Assembly (NCBI GenBank): GCA_963719055.1
Contig: CAVRAU010000012.1
Coordinates: forward strand, 1-64,000
DNA from: CAXMQZ01 sp963719055
GTDB lineage: Bacteria > Acidobacteriota > Thermoanaerobaculia > Multivoradales > JAHEKO01
Length of the DNA: 64,000 bases
Direction: 5' to 3'
Part shown: piece after piece, positions 46,300 through 57,441 of the stretch
Position numbering within the stretch: position 1 is the first letter of the stretch
How the letters are laid out: every line of letters starts with the position of its first letter
Translations under genes and position numbers: made by a program
Notes under the pieces: generated by a model
Databases searched by the model: none
The model's input: the letters and a program-made list of their open reading frames with translations, nothing else
What the model was told of the DNA's origin: nothing

Positions 46300-49200
46300 A
46301 TGAGTCTCTATATTTCGCGGACGTTTCGTCAACGCGCCCGGCCCGACGCGGGGTCGCCATTGCCCGTTGGCAAGGTGCCGGTGACCGATGTCTTCGAAGC
46401 CCGGCAGATCGGCTCGCAGTTGGGGCTGGGCGAGGGGACTGTCGATGGTTCCGAGCCCGGTCCCACCGCCGGCGAGATCGCGGCTCTGGCGCTCCTGGAC
46501 GACTCCTATCAGAGAATCCTCGATCATCATCTTCGGCAGCGGGATTCGACCCTGATGAACCGCGTCCTGGCCGTTCTGCGGGCGCAGTTGGGGCTCGAGC
46601 TCCTGGACCGGCTGCTGGTGGAGTTTCGCCGAGGAATTCCTCGGCGTCAAGATGGCGGATCTGGCTCTGCGGTTCGAGAGTGATGTAGATCCGAGCGCGG
46701 AGGATCTCGACCGGCCTCAGATCCTGCAGCAGATCCTGGTCTTCTGGCTGCTGCACAGCAATCCGGCAGCGCAGCCGATCGTCACTCGGCTTCATCCGGC
46801 ACCGCTGCTGCAAATCCCCGCGTTTCGAGACGTCATCGATCTGATGACAAGGATTCTGGATCGCGAGCCCGGTTACGGAGCCGAGGATGGCAGTTTGTGG
46901 GAGCTCCTGATCCGGCCGCAGATTCTCTCACCCGATTCTCTGAGCGGTCAGCTCTCCCACCTCAGAGAAATCTGGGCCGAGACCCTGAGTGATCTGTCAG
47001 ACAGGATGGACACCTTCCTGGGCATGTTGGCCGAAGAGCAGGCGCCCAGGTTCCCTCCCGGTCCGGGGCCGACACAGGTGCCTCGATACCACGCCACCGA
47101 AGACGAGGTGCGGTTCAGTACCGATCAGAGCTGGATGCCGAGCCTGGTCATGGTGGCCAAGCACACGCTGGTCTGGCTGCACCAACTGTCTGCCATCCAT
47201 GAGCGACCTGTCGAGCGCCTGGATCAGATTCCCGACGCCGAGCTGGAACGCCTGGCCCGCCTGGGCTTCAATGGTCTTTGGCTGATCGGTCTTTGGCAGC
47301 GGAGCTCCGTGTCCCAGAGAATCAAGGAGCTTTGTGGCAATCCGGAGGCCGCAGCTTCAGCGTACTCGTTGATCCGTTATGAAGTGGCGGCAGAGCTTGG
47401 CGGTGAACAGGCTCTCGAGGATTTGCGAGGACGGGCCGCGCGATTCGGGATACGCCTGGCTGCGGACATGGTGCCCAACCACACAGGTCTGGACTCGGAC
47501 TGGCTGGTGGACCATCCCGATTGGTTCATCGGTCAGGACCAGAGTCCTTTCCCAGCGTACCGATTCGAGGGGCAGGATCTCTCGACGCGACCCGAGATCG
47601 GGCTCTACCTGGAAGATCATTATTTCGATCGCAGTGACGCGGCAGTGGTCTTCAAGAGAGTCGATCGACGCTCGGGGCGGGAGCGCTACATCTATCACGG
47701 TAACGATGGCACCTCCATGCCGTGGAACGACACCGCGCAATTGGACTATCTGAACCCAGCGATCTGGCCGGCGGTGATCGACACGATCGTGGCGGTGGCC
47801 CAGAGATTTCCCGTCATCCGATTCGATGCTGCCATGACCCTGACCCGCAGGCATTTCCAGCGCCTCTGGTATCCGGCACCCGGCACTGCAGGGGATATCC
47901 CGTCACGGGCCGAGCACGGCCTGTCGACAGAGGATTTTCAGGCGCACATGCCTGAGGAGTTCTGGCGGCAGGTGGTCGAACGAGTTGCGGAAGAGGCACC
48001 GAACACCTTGTTGCTGGCAGAGGCGTTCTGGCTGATGGAGGGTTTCTTTGTCAGGACTCTGGGGATGCACAGGGTCTACAACAGCGCCTTCATGAACATG
48101 CTGCGAGATGGCGAGACGCCGAAGTACCGTCAATTGCTCAAAGAGACGCTGGCTTTCGATCCGGGTATTCTCAAGCGCTACGTGAACTTCATGAGCAACC
48201 CGGACGAGCTCTCGGCCATCGAACAGTTCGGCGATGGAGACCGCTACTTCGGCACGTGTGTGCTGATGTCCACTCTTGCCGGGATTGCCCATGTTCGGTC
48301 ACGGGCAGGTGGAGGGTCTGGGCGAGCGATACGGCATGGAGTACCGACGCGCCTACAAGGACGAGCGCCCTCGAGAGGATCTGGTGCAACGCCATCTGCA
48401 GCAGATAGCTCCCTTGCTCCAAGGGCGCAAGGTCTTCGCCGAGGTCGAGCATTTTCGGCTTTACGATCTGGTGTCCTTCGACGGGGACGTACATGACCAT
48501 GTGCTTGCCTACACCAACGGCTCCGGAGACCGGACGACTCTGGTGGCTTTCAACAACAGCCATCATCGCAGCTCGAGGCAGGCTCAAGACCTCGGCTCCC
48601 TTTGTCTCCGCTGCGGAAGGGTCGTCTGAAGAGGCGACGGTCGTCGACATCGATACGGCTCTGCCGATGGATCGTCAGGGGTTCTGGTCAGCTCGAGACG
48701 CGATCTCGGGTCTGGAGTTTCTTCTCGAGTCCAGGCAGCTGACCGAGCACGGGTTGGAGATCCATCTCGACGCTTGGGGGTGTCGCGTTCTCACCGATTT
48801 TCAACCGTTCGACCTGGCCCCGGAACTCGCGACGTCACTGATGGATCGTCTGGGCTCCAACGGTACTCGCAGTCTGGCTGCCCTTCGGCGAGACCTCGAG
48901 CTCGAACCCGTGCGTCATGCCCTGGCTGCGGCAATGAACCCAGACCGCCTCGAGCGATTGATGGAGGTGCCTGGAGGGTGGTCCAATCTGGACGAGTCTG
49001 ACGATCTCTTATCGGACCTGCGGTCCTCGTCCGAAGAGCTCCTGCGGAGGGCAGGGCTCGAGCGGGATCCAATCGCGGATCGATTTCTCACGCTGACGAA
49101 GCTGCCGGCGCTGGCTCGAAGTCTCGCGGCCTCAGAGAAGGAGACCTTTCGTCAGGCGGGAGCCGGCTTGCTGGAGACCCTGGATCGCAGCCCTGAGATC

Positions 49201-49722
49201 TTGCCGACGCTCTATGGCTGGATCCTTCTGAATCTCCTCCAGGACGCCGTGGCTGAATCGCCATCCTCAGAGGAGATTCCCGATTGGCGGCTCGAGGCCA
49301 GCGTCTTGCCGGGCTTGGTGGAGGCCGGTGGCGACCCGGAGATCGCGGCGCGTCTAGTCTCGGTCCTGCAGCAAGCCTTGAGAACCGGCTGGGGGAGGAG
49401 CGCCGATCCGGCGCCGGAAGCCATGGCATTGCAGCGTCAGCTGCTGAGCGACGAAGATCTGCGAAGGGTCCTGGGGGTCAACCAATACCAGGGTCAGGAG
49501 TACATCAGCCGGGAGGCGTTGGCAACCTTGATCGACCTACGCCTACTGCTCGAAGCACAGGCCTGGAGCACAGGTGCTGAGACCAGCGTGGAGGTCCTGG
49601 CTGCTGTCGAGGACTGGTGGCAAGTTCTGGACCGGCTGGCCGCCGATGCCGAAGCCTCGGCCTACAGGACGGATGAGCTCGGGACAGGTGGAGTCGTGGT
49701 GGCCCCCACGGTCGACGACTAG
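46300..49722 (+). CDS. Large GH13 alpha-amylase-family protein with unusual flanks (frameshifted)
   Basis: About 1140 residues. The first ~270 residues (LALRFESDVDPSAEDLDRPQ, WELLIRPQILSP) match no domain I know. The (beta/alpha)8 part (~280-690) has AADMVPNHTGLDSDW (region I), VIRFDAAMTL with the nucleophile Asp at 47825, LLLAEAFW with the acid/base Glu at 48020, and FMSNPDELSA, where the usual NHD of region IV is NPD. GLPMFGHGQVEGLGERYGME follows. The last ~400 residues are helical and unassigned. Frame changes near 46633 (extra T), 48290 and 48575. Genes around it (glgC, glgX, malQ, glgP) suggest an alpha-glucan substrate; whether it hydrolyses, transfers or only binds is open. Its stop shares CTAG with the glgX stop. 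Confidence 0.75.
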
Positions 49723-51781
49723 ACCTTTCGGCTCAGTCCTGCCGTCGGTTCGCCAACGGTTCGTGCTTCGAGTTTCAGGAGTAACAGCGATCTGGGAGGG
49801 ACTCGGACGGCGCGTCCGCGCAGCGTCCGTTGCCCAGGTCGCGCGGTGTTGATCAGCAGCTGCCAGAAGCCGCTGTCTGGCGAGTGGGGTAGCTCGAAGA
49901 GATGGCCTCGGTCATCGGTATTGAAGAGGGTCAGGGTTTGACAGTCAGCATGCGTCCGCAGCCATCCAAATGGCAGATTTCTCTGCCTTGTCTGCTCGAC
50001 GAAACTGAGCTTTCCGGCGTCCGCAGCGAGCCACTCACCTGCCTGAGCGTTGCCCAGCTGAAGGTCTCGCCGCAGACTGGAGACCTGCTGGACGAAGGCG
50101 AGGAACTCCCGCTCATGAGGTTCGATTTCCCAGGAAACCCACGTCACTGGATTGTCCTGGCAGTAGGCGTTGTTGTTGCCACCCTGGGTGCGGCCCACCT
50201 CGTCGCCATGACTCAGCATTGGCACACCGCCGGCCAGAGTCAGGGTGGCAATGAAATTCCGCATGGCTTGCTGGCGGGCGCCGTTGATCTCTTCTGACGG
50301 CGTCGGTCCTTCGGTACCCCAGTTGCAGCTCAGGTTGTGGTGATGCCCGTCGCGGTTTTCCTCGCCGTTGTCCCAATTGTGCCGATGCTCGTAGCTCACC
50401 AGGTCCTGGAGGGTAAAGCCGTCGTGACTGGTGACGAAGTTGATGCTTGTCGGCCCGTCGTCGGCGCTCTTGGCGAGGAGGTCCTGACTGCCGTCCAAGC
50501 GTGGGATCATCTCGCCGACCAGGCCTCGGTCTCCTCGCCAGAAGGCTCGCGTGGCGTCCCGGAAGCGATCGTTCCATTCACGCCAAGGGGCCGGGAAACG
50601 GCCCAGTTGATACCCCTCCGGGCCCACATCCCAGGGTTCCGCGATCAGTTTGACCGAGTTCAGAACCGGATCCGCACGCAGCGCTTCAAAGAACGAGGCC
50701 GAGGCCTCGAATCCCCCAATCTTCGCGGCCGAGGACGGTCGCCAGATCGAAGCGGAAGCCATCGACGTGCATCTCGGCCACCCAATAGCGCAGGCACGCT
50801 ACGACCATGTCGACAACGGTCCGATGGCCGAAGTGGATCGTGTTGCCGCAACCGCTGAAGTTCTCATAGTGCCGCGCATCTGCGGACCGCAGGCGATAGA
50901 AGAGCGGATTGTCCACGCCGCGGTGGCACAGGGTGGCCCCGTGTTCGTTGCCCTCGGCCGTGTGGTTGAAGACGACATCGAGGAGCACCTCGAGACCCGC
51001 CTGGTGCAGAGTCCGGACCATCGTCTTGAACTCGCGGACTTGCTCGCCTCTCCCAGCCGTGGCGTAGGAGGCATGCGGGGCGATCCAGCCAATGGGGTTG
51101 TACCCGAAGTAGTTGGTGAGCCCGAGTTGGTGGAGATGGTGCTCGGAGACGAAATGTTGCACCGGCATCAGCTCGATGGTGGTGATGCCGAGAGCCGTGA
51201 AGATGCTCGATGACGGCGTCGTGGCACAGTCCCAGATATTTTCCCTGCAACGCAGTAGGCACCTCAGGATGGCGGCGGGTCATACCCTTGACGTGGCACT
51301 CGTAGATCAGCGTCTCGCTCCAGGGGACGGCCGGGTGTCGGTCACCTTGCCAGTCGAAGGACGGATCAACGACGACCGACTTGGGGACAAAGGGAGCGCT
51401 GTCGCCAGGGCCGGGTATCCCATCGAGATCATGGTGATTGAACTCGCCCACTCTTTCATGCCAGATCATCGAGCCGTCGATCGCGGCTGCCAGGGGATCG
51501 ATGAGCAAACGCGCAGGGTTGAATCGCAACCCTTGCGAGGGATCCCAGGAGCCGTGGACTCGATAGCCATAGAGCTGGCCGGCGGGCAGATTGGGAACCA
51601 CCGCTTCCCAGATTCCAGGCGATCGTGACTGGAGTGGTACGGAACCGGATTCCTGCGCTGCATCGAGCGAGTCGAAAAAGCAGACCTCGACCCCATCGGC
51701 TGCGGCCGAGCGCAGCACGAAACGAACCTTCCCGTCCTGCCAGAGGGCGCCCGGAATCTCGATCTCTGCTGGCTCGATCAT
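49719..51781 (-). CDS. glgX: Glycogen debranching enzyme GlgX (frameshifted)
   Basis: Isoamylase-type GH13 enzyme that cleaves alpha-1,6 branches of phosphorylase-limited glycogen. ~687 residues. N-terminal CBM48 (GSWDPSQGLRFNPARLLIDP), then VWDVVFNHTAEGNE-type motif (LEVLLDVVFNHTAEGNEHG), MHVDGFRFDLATVLGR (nucleophile), LIAEPWDVGPEGYQLG (acid/base) and FVTSHDGFTLQDLVSY (third Asp), all intact. One extra T near 51195 and one extra A near 50715 split the frame. ATG 51781 overlaps the malQ TGA by one base, so translation is coupled to malQ. Confidence 0.93.
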
Positions 51782-53301
51782 CAGGCTGGCGACTCGAGCT
51801 CCGTAGCCGGAAGACGCCCGGACAGTTCTGTCATCCGACGAAGACGGCTGGCCAGCTCGTCCCTCAAAGTGTCTTGAGGGAGTCGCCACTCCCAGTTGCC
51901 CTTGGACGTGCCTGGGGTGTTGATGCGATGAAGCCCGTCCAGACCGGCTACATCCTGGATGGGCGTCACCACCAGGTCGGCTACGGACGTCTGCGCGCAC
52001 CGCAAGAGATCCCAATGAAAGGCCTCGGTCGATGAGCCCACGTAGTCGAGAGCGCGTTGTCTCAAGGGCGGGTCGGCGCTGTGGATCCATCCCTGGGCCG
52101 TGTCATTGTCGTGGGTTCCCGTGTAGAGGACGACATCGCGCGAGAGGTTGTGGGGCAGGTGGGGCGAGTCCGCCGAATCGAAGGCGAACTGGAGGACGCG
52201 CATCCCGGGAATCTGGAGCCGGGCTCGCAGCGCTTCCACATCCGGTGTGATCACGCCCAGATCCTCAGCCACGAACGGGAGCCGCCCCAGCCGGTCTCTC
52301 ACCACTTGGAAGAAGGGATAGCCCGGGCCCTCTCGCCAGCATCCTTCAACAGCTGTGGGCTCTGTAGCGGGAATCTCCCAGTAGCCGGAAAACGCACGAA
52401 AGTGATCCAACCGCAGCCGATCCACGAGTCGAAGTTGCGCGGCCAGACGATCGATCCACCAGGCAAATCCCTGGTCGGCCAGTCGATCCCAGCGATAGAT
52501 TGGATTGCCCCACCGCTGGCCGCTGGCACTGAAGTAGTCTGGGGGAACGCCTGCCACATGGATTGGGGCTCCTGACTCGTCCAGGTCGAAGAGATGGGGG
52601 TGGGTCCAGACGTCACAGCTGTCCAGTGCGACATAGAAGGGGAGGTCTCCAAGGAGCGAGATGTTTCTGTCTCGGGCTCGCGCACGCAGGTCGTGCAGCT
52701 GTTCGAAGAACAGGAACTGGACGAACTCCTGATATCGAATCTCCTCGGACAGATCCCGGCGGGCCTCGTCGATCGCCACTCGTTCGCGATCGCGCAGGGA
52801 GACCGGCCAGTCCGCCCAGGATCGATTCTCGAACCGCTGTTTGAGAGCCGCATATAGTGTCCAGTCGGGCAGCCAGAGAGCCTGATCGGGTGAATTTGCC
52901 CACCCATGGATCTTGTCTACCAGTTCCCCGGTCGACCCGCCGTTCTGGAGACGATCCCAAGCCTTTCGCAGCAGTCGGTTCTTCCATTGGTTCGCCGCAT
53001 CGTGGTCGATCCGGTCGGCGACTGGGCAAGCGGCAGGTTCCAGGTCCCCTCCTTCGAGGAGGCCGTGACTTGCCAGTTCAGTCAGGCTGATGAGCTGGGG
53101 ATTGCCTGCGTACGACGATTGGGCGTCATACGGTGAATTACCGTGACCAACAGGGCCCAGAGGCAGGATTTGCCAGACCGTCTGGCCGGCTGCGTGCAGC
53201 CAGTCCAGAAAGCTCCTGGCGCTCTCTCCCAGGTCCCCGACGCCAAATCGATTGGCCAGGGACGTGGGGTGGAGAAGGACGCCCGAAGCTCGTGTCGTCA
53301 T
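51781..53301 (-). CDS. malQ: 4-alpha-glucanotransferase (amylomaltase)
   Basis: GH77 enzyme that transfers alpha-1,4-glucan chains and rebuilds long maltodextrins for phosphorylase. 506 residues, complete and clean. ASGVLLHPTSLANRFGVGDL, QILPLGPVGHGNSPYDAQSS, DLPFYVALDSCDVW, RLRLDHFRAFSGYW (nucleophile Asp), FVAEDLGVITPDV (acid/base Glu) and YTGTHDNDTAQGW are the conserved GH77 blocks. First gene of the minus-strand malQ-glgX pair and divergent from glgP. Confidence 0.97.
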   Translation of the reverse strand: MTTRASGVLLHPTSLANRFGVGDLGESARSFLDWLHAAGQTVWQILPLGPVGHGNSPYDAQSSYAGNPQLISLTELASHGLLEGGDLEPAACPVADRIDHDAANQWKNRLLRKAWDRLQNGGSTGELVDKIHGWANSPDQALWLPDWTLYAALKQRFENRSWADWPVSLRDRERVAIDEARRDLSEEIRYQEFVQFLFFEQLHDLRARARDRNISLLGDLPFYVALDSCDVWTHPHLFDLDESGAPIHVAGVPPDYFSASGQRWGNPIYRWDRLADQGFAWWIDRLAAQLRLVDRLRLDHFRAFSGYWEIPATEPTAVEGCWREGPGYPFFQVVRDRLGRLPFVAEDLGVITPDVEALRARLQIPGMRVLQFAFDSADSPHLPHNLSRDVVLYTGTHDNDTAQGWIHSADPPLRQRALDYVGSSTEAFHWDLLRCAQTSVADLVVTPIQDVAGLDGLHRINTPGTSKGNWEWRLPQDTLRDELASRLRRMTELSGRLPATELESPA

Positions 53302-53327
53302 GGGCGAAATGATACCCTGAGATGCCT

Positions 53328-53367
53328 GCGGCCGGGCCTTTGTGGAGTTCTCAACGGGGCCGGCCGC
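53328..53367. promoter_or_regulatory. Inverted repeat between malQ and glgP
   Basis: GCGGCCGG and CCGGCCGC arms separated by 24 nt, centred in the 117-nt divergent region. It could be a two-site operator for both transcription units or simply structure from high GC. A TATCAT on the minus strand 14 nt before malQ is a possible -10. Confidence 0.3.
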
Positions 53368-53418
53368 GACGCATTTCGTTCAAGAGATCAAGACACCCGA
53401 CACGAGGAGACCCTGGCT

Positions 53419-55600
53419 GTGACCACGACTTTGGAGCTCGTACCGAAGATCCCCTGCCGTCAGGTGGCCGATATCGAGCTACCAGGAGAAATCGACGGTC
53501 TGTACGACCTGGCCTATAACCTGTGGTGGAGCTGGACCAGGGAGGCGCGTCAGTTGTTCTCGTCTATCGATAGCGATGCCTGGGCGCGCTACCGAAATCC
53601 GGTCGAGGTCTTGGTCAACGTCGATCGGGTGCATCTGGAGCGTCTGGTCGAAAACTCGACCTTCATGGACAGCTACGTGGGGGTCCAGAGGGCATTTCGA
53701 GGCTACCTCGAGGGCCAGAATGACACCTGGTTTCGCCGGCGATTCCCCGACTATGCCGCCGGTCCGTTCGCCTACTTCTCGATGGAATACGGGATCGCCA
53801 CCTGTCTGCGCGTTTACTTCGGGCGGGTTGGGTGTCCTGAGTGGCGACCACTGCAAAACCGCCAGCGACCTCGGGTTGCCCTTCGTGGCCTTGGGGCTGC
53901 TTTATCGAGCCGGGTATTTTCGTCAGGCCATCGATGCGGACGGCTACCAGCAGCATATCTACCCGGAATACGACTTCACGCGTCTGCCCGTGCGACCGGC
54001 CATGGATAGCCGCGGCCGAGATGTGATCATTCAGGTGCCCCTCCCTGGTCGAGAGGTGGCGGCGAAGATCTGGGTGGCCCAGGTGGGAAGAGTGCCCATC
54101 CTACTGCTGGATACCGATGTCCCTGCCAACGATCCAGCAGACCGTCCTATCGCCAATGTTCTCTATGTGCGGGGCCGTGAGATGCGTCTGGTCCAGGAGA
54201 TCGTATTGGGAATCGGTGGCGTCAGAGCGCTGGCGGCCTTGGGAATCGAGCCGTCGATGTGGCACATCAATGAGGGCCACAGCGCCTTACTGCAGCTCGA
54301 GAGGTTGCGGGAGGTCATCGCCACCCAAGACATCGATTTCGAAGCCGCGCTGGATCTGATCAAGGCCACTACGAGCTTCACGACCCATACGCCGGTACCG
54401 GCAGGCAATGAACAGTTCGATCAGGGAATGATGGCGGAGTACCTGGAGCCGTGGGTGGGTCCTCTGCGGACAGACATGGGGCGGGTGATGGCCCTGGGAT
54501 CTGCCGATCATGGAGAGCCGGGCCAACCCATGAACCTGACGGCTTTGGCGCTCCGGTCATCGTCATACGCCAATGCGGTGAGCCGACTGAATGCGGAGGT
54601 TTCCGACAACATGTGGCGGCACCTGTTTCCAGGACAGCCGCCGGAGGAGCCCGTCATCGAGCCCATTACCAACGGCGTCCATCTGCCGACGTGGTTGGGG
54701 ACGGAGATCCGGGCGCTGTTTCGGAAGCGATACGGCACCGACTGGTTCGACGCCCTGATGGAGCCTGCGGCGTGGGATTTCATCGAAGAGATTCCGGATG
54801 AGGAATTGTGGGCCGCCCACACCGCCCAAAAGGAGCGTCTGATCCGCTTCAGCCGTTCTCGATTGCTCGAGCAGTACGCCCGTCACGGACGTTCGCCCGG
54901 CGATCTCAGGGCGGTTGCCGATCTGTTTGATCCGGCAGCTCTGACGATCGGTTTTGCGCGACGATTCGCCACCTACAAGCGTGCCGGGCTCGTTTTCAGC
55001 GATCTCCATCGATTGCGTCAGATCCTGTGTCACCCGGAGCAGCCAGTGCAGATCATCATGGCCGGCAAGGCCCATCCTGCCGATCGGCCCGGGCAAGAGC
55101 TCATCCAACATATCTACAAATTGAGTCAGGAGCCCGATCTCCACGGACGCGTGGCCTTTTTGGAGAACTACGACATGCGGATGGGGGGCATGCTGGTCCA
55201 GGGAGTCGATGTGTGGCTGAATACTCCACGCAAGCCACTGGAGGCCAGCGGGACCAGCGGTCAAAAGGCGGCCGTCAACGGGGTGCTGAACTTCAGTATC
55301 CTGGACGGCTGGTGGCCGGAAGGCTACGACGGTGAGAATGGCTGGGCCATCGGCGAGGACGAGGGCTCTTTGGAGGAGTGGCAGCAGGATCAGCAGGATG
55401 CCAACAGCTTGTATTCCACTCTCGAGGAACGGGTGATTCCAACGTTCTATCAGCGTCAGGACGGGGGGTGTCCCAAACAGTGGGTAGCCATGATGAAGCG
55501 GTCCATGGTCACCATCGGACCGCGGTTTTCGGCCAGCCGCATGGTGCGAGAATATGCGGAGCGAGCTTATGTGCCCCTGGCAGGATTCCGCGGCGATTGA
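53419..55600 (+). CDS. glgP: Alpha-glucan phosphorylase (frameshifted)
   Basis: GT35 enzyme of the DUF3417-containing type; releases glucose-1-phosphate from glycogen or maltodextrin. About 725 residues. N-terminal DUF3417 (DLAYNLWWSWTREARQLF), FAYFSMEYGIATCL, GGLGVLSGDHCKTASDLG, HINEGHSALLQLERLRE, TSFTTHTPVPAGNEQF, GFARRFATYKRAGL and the PLP-lysine block EASGTSGQKAAVNGVLN. An extra G near 53825 shifts the frame. GTG 53419 follows GAGGAG with 9 nt spacing. Divergent from malQ-glgX, with which it forms a complete route from branched glucan to glucose-1-phosphate. Confidence 0.94.
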
Positions 55601-55622
55601 GGCGGGCACTCCGACTGTCGCG

Positions 55623-57404
55623 ATGCAGAACATTCACATACTCGAGGATCGGCTCGTCAGCCAGATCGCAGCCGGCGAAGTGGTGGAGCGGCCGGCGTCC
55701 GTGGTCAAGGAGCTGATCGAGAACGCTCTCGATGCGGGCGCAGCGGCGATCAAGATCGAGCTCGAAGAGGGCGGCAGGAAGAGAATTCGAGTTCTGGATG
55801 ACGGCTCGGGGATGAGCAGCGAGGATGCTCTGCTGGCTTTCGATCGTCATGCCACCAGCAAGATCTCGACTTTCGACGATCTGCAGCGGGTCGGAACCCT
55901 GGGTTTCCGGGGCGAGGCTCTGTCCTCGATCGCCGCCGTGGCGCGAGTCGAGATGCGCACGGCCGCGGCACCAGGGGAAGGTCACAAGGTGCGGATCGAG
56001 GGCGGGCGGGTGATGAATGCCGAGCCTGTCGCCTACCCCCAGGGGACATCCCTGGAGGTCGCGTCACTCTTTTTCAATGTGCCGGCCCGTCGCAAGTTCT
56101 TGAAGTCGGCGAGAACGGAACTGCGCCGGACGACGGAGGTCGTGCAGGGCTACGCCTTGACCCGACCCGAGGTCGGCTTCACTCTTTTTCACGAAGGTCG
56201 GCTGTTGCTGGAAACGACTCCTGGTCCCGCCGGCCCCGCAGGGGCTCGGGAACGCATCGCCGAGATCTTTGGCGGCAAGCTGGCGGACAGTCTGGTCGAG
56301 ATCGAGCCGGCTGGAACGGGCGACGAGCTGATCTGGGGCTTTGTCGGCGACACCAGCACGGTCCGTGGCCGCCGCTACTTCACCTTCGTCAATCGCCGGC
56401 TATTGCGCGATCGGGCCCTGATGGCGACCTTCTACCGCGCGGTCCGGGAGGAATGGAAGAGCGAGGAGTTCCCCGCTCTGTTTCTGTTTCTCGATCTGCC
56501 GGCCGAAAGCATCGATGTCAACGTTCATCCCCAGAAAGCGGAGATCCGCTTTCGCGACAACGGGCCTCTGGAGAGGTTATCGCTCGCTTTGCGACAGACC
56601 CTGGGCGAGGCTCTGGGCGAGGCCGCGGCTCCTCTGCGCCAACCGTTGTCGGTGCCCAGCGTGCCTTTTGTCTGGCAGGGCATCGGTGGATCGGAGCCCG
56701 AGGGCTCCGAGCTGCGGGAGGGTGGATTCTGGGGAGCGAGGTCGTCGCCTGTGCAGCTGGCTGACGTGGTTTACTCTCCGGGACCGGCCAGTCCGGTACC
56801 CTTGAGCGGTCGCTCCGCAGAGCCGCGTCGATTGCGACTCCTGGGCCAATACAAGGGCTCGCTGATCCTGCTGGAAGGACCCGAGAGTCTCTTCCTCATC
56901 GATCAACACGCGGCCCACGAACGCATTCTCTATGAGCGACTGCGTCGGGCCACCCTGGCAGAGACCGTGGCGGTCCAGGCGCTGGTCGAGCCTCTGGTCA
57001 TGGAGTTGGGCAGCAGTGAGGCGATGAGAATGGCCGAGCTGCAGCCCCATCTGGAAGAGTGCGGGTTCTCTCTCACCGAGCTCTCGGGGAACAGCTGGGC
57101 GCTGCGGGAAGCGCCAGCCATGCTGACCCCGGACGAGGCTCATGGTCTGCTTTTTGCTTTGTCTACAGAGGGAGAGCTGGGTGAGGCCGAGATCGACGTC
57201 CGGGACCGGCTGTTGCATGCCCTGTCGGCCAGTATGTCCTGCAAGGCCGCGATCAAGATTCACCACCCCCTGACGACCGAGGAGATGGAGGCTCTCGTGC
57301 AGGAGCTTTTCGACGCCGAGCAGCCTTATGCCTGTCCCCATGGACGTCCGGTGGTGTTGGAGATGACAGACCGGGATCTGGAGCGGCGTTTCGGTCGTCG
57401 CTGA
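55623..57404 (+). CDS. mutL: DNA mismatch repair protein MutL (endonuclease type)
   Basis: 593 residues, complete. GHKL ATPase: QIAAGEVVERPASVVKELIE, NALDAGAAAIKIE, DDGSGM, FDRHATSKI and GTLGFRGEALSSIAAVARV. The C-terminal dimer domain has DQHAAHERILYE (DQHAx2Ex4E), the metal site of MutL homologues that nick DNA themselves, plus CKAAIK and CPHGRPVVLEM. So the organism probably relies on MutL rather than MutH for strand incision. ATG 55623 is chosen because the family starts IHxLxxxLVxQIAAGEV. It follows glgP by 22 nt. Confidence 0.97.
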   Translation: MQNIHILEDRLVSQIAAGEVVERPASVVKELIENALDAGAAAIKIELEEGGRKRIRVLDDGSGMSSEDALLAFDRHATSKISTFDDLQRVGTLGFRGEALSSIAAVARVEMRTAAAPGEGHKVRIEGGRVMNAEPVAYPQGTSLEVASLFFNVPARRKFLKSARTELRRTTEVVQGYALTRPEVGFTLFHEGRLLLETTPGPAGPAGARERIAEIFGGKLADSLVEIEPAGTGDELIWGFVGDTSTVRGRRYFTFVNRRLLRDRALMATFYRAVREEWKSEEFPALFLFLDLPAESIDVNVHPQKAEIRFRDNGPLERLSLALRQTLGEALGEAAAPLRQPLSVPSVPFVWQGIGGSEPEGSELREGGFWGARSSPVQLADVVYSPGPASPVPLSGRSAEPRRLRLLGQYKGSLILLEGPESLFLIDQHAAHERILYERLRRATLAETVAVQALVEPLVMELGSSEAMRMAELQPHLEECGFSLTELSGNSWALREAPAMLTPDEAHGLLFALSTEGELGEAEIDVRDRLLHALSASMSCKAAIKIHHPLTTEEMEALVQELFDAEQPYACPHGRPVVLEMTDRDLERRFGRR

Positions 57405-57425
57405 TCTCCGATCGACAGCCGGCGG

Positions 57426-57434
57426 TGCTACCAT
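57426..57434 (+). promoter_or_regulatory. Putative extended -10 element of rnc
   Basis: TGCTACCAT fits TGnTAnnnT. It lies 7 nt before ATG 57442, so transcription would begin at or beyond that ATG; this favours either leaderless translation or the second ATG at 57460 as the real start of rnc. Confidence 0.35.
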
Positions 57435-57441
57435 TTGCGCG

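Noticed and set aside
46300..49722. GlgE maltosyltransferase or classical amylosucrase
   Set aside because: The flanking domains and region IV (NPD) do not match either family, so no specific name is given.
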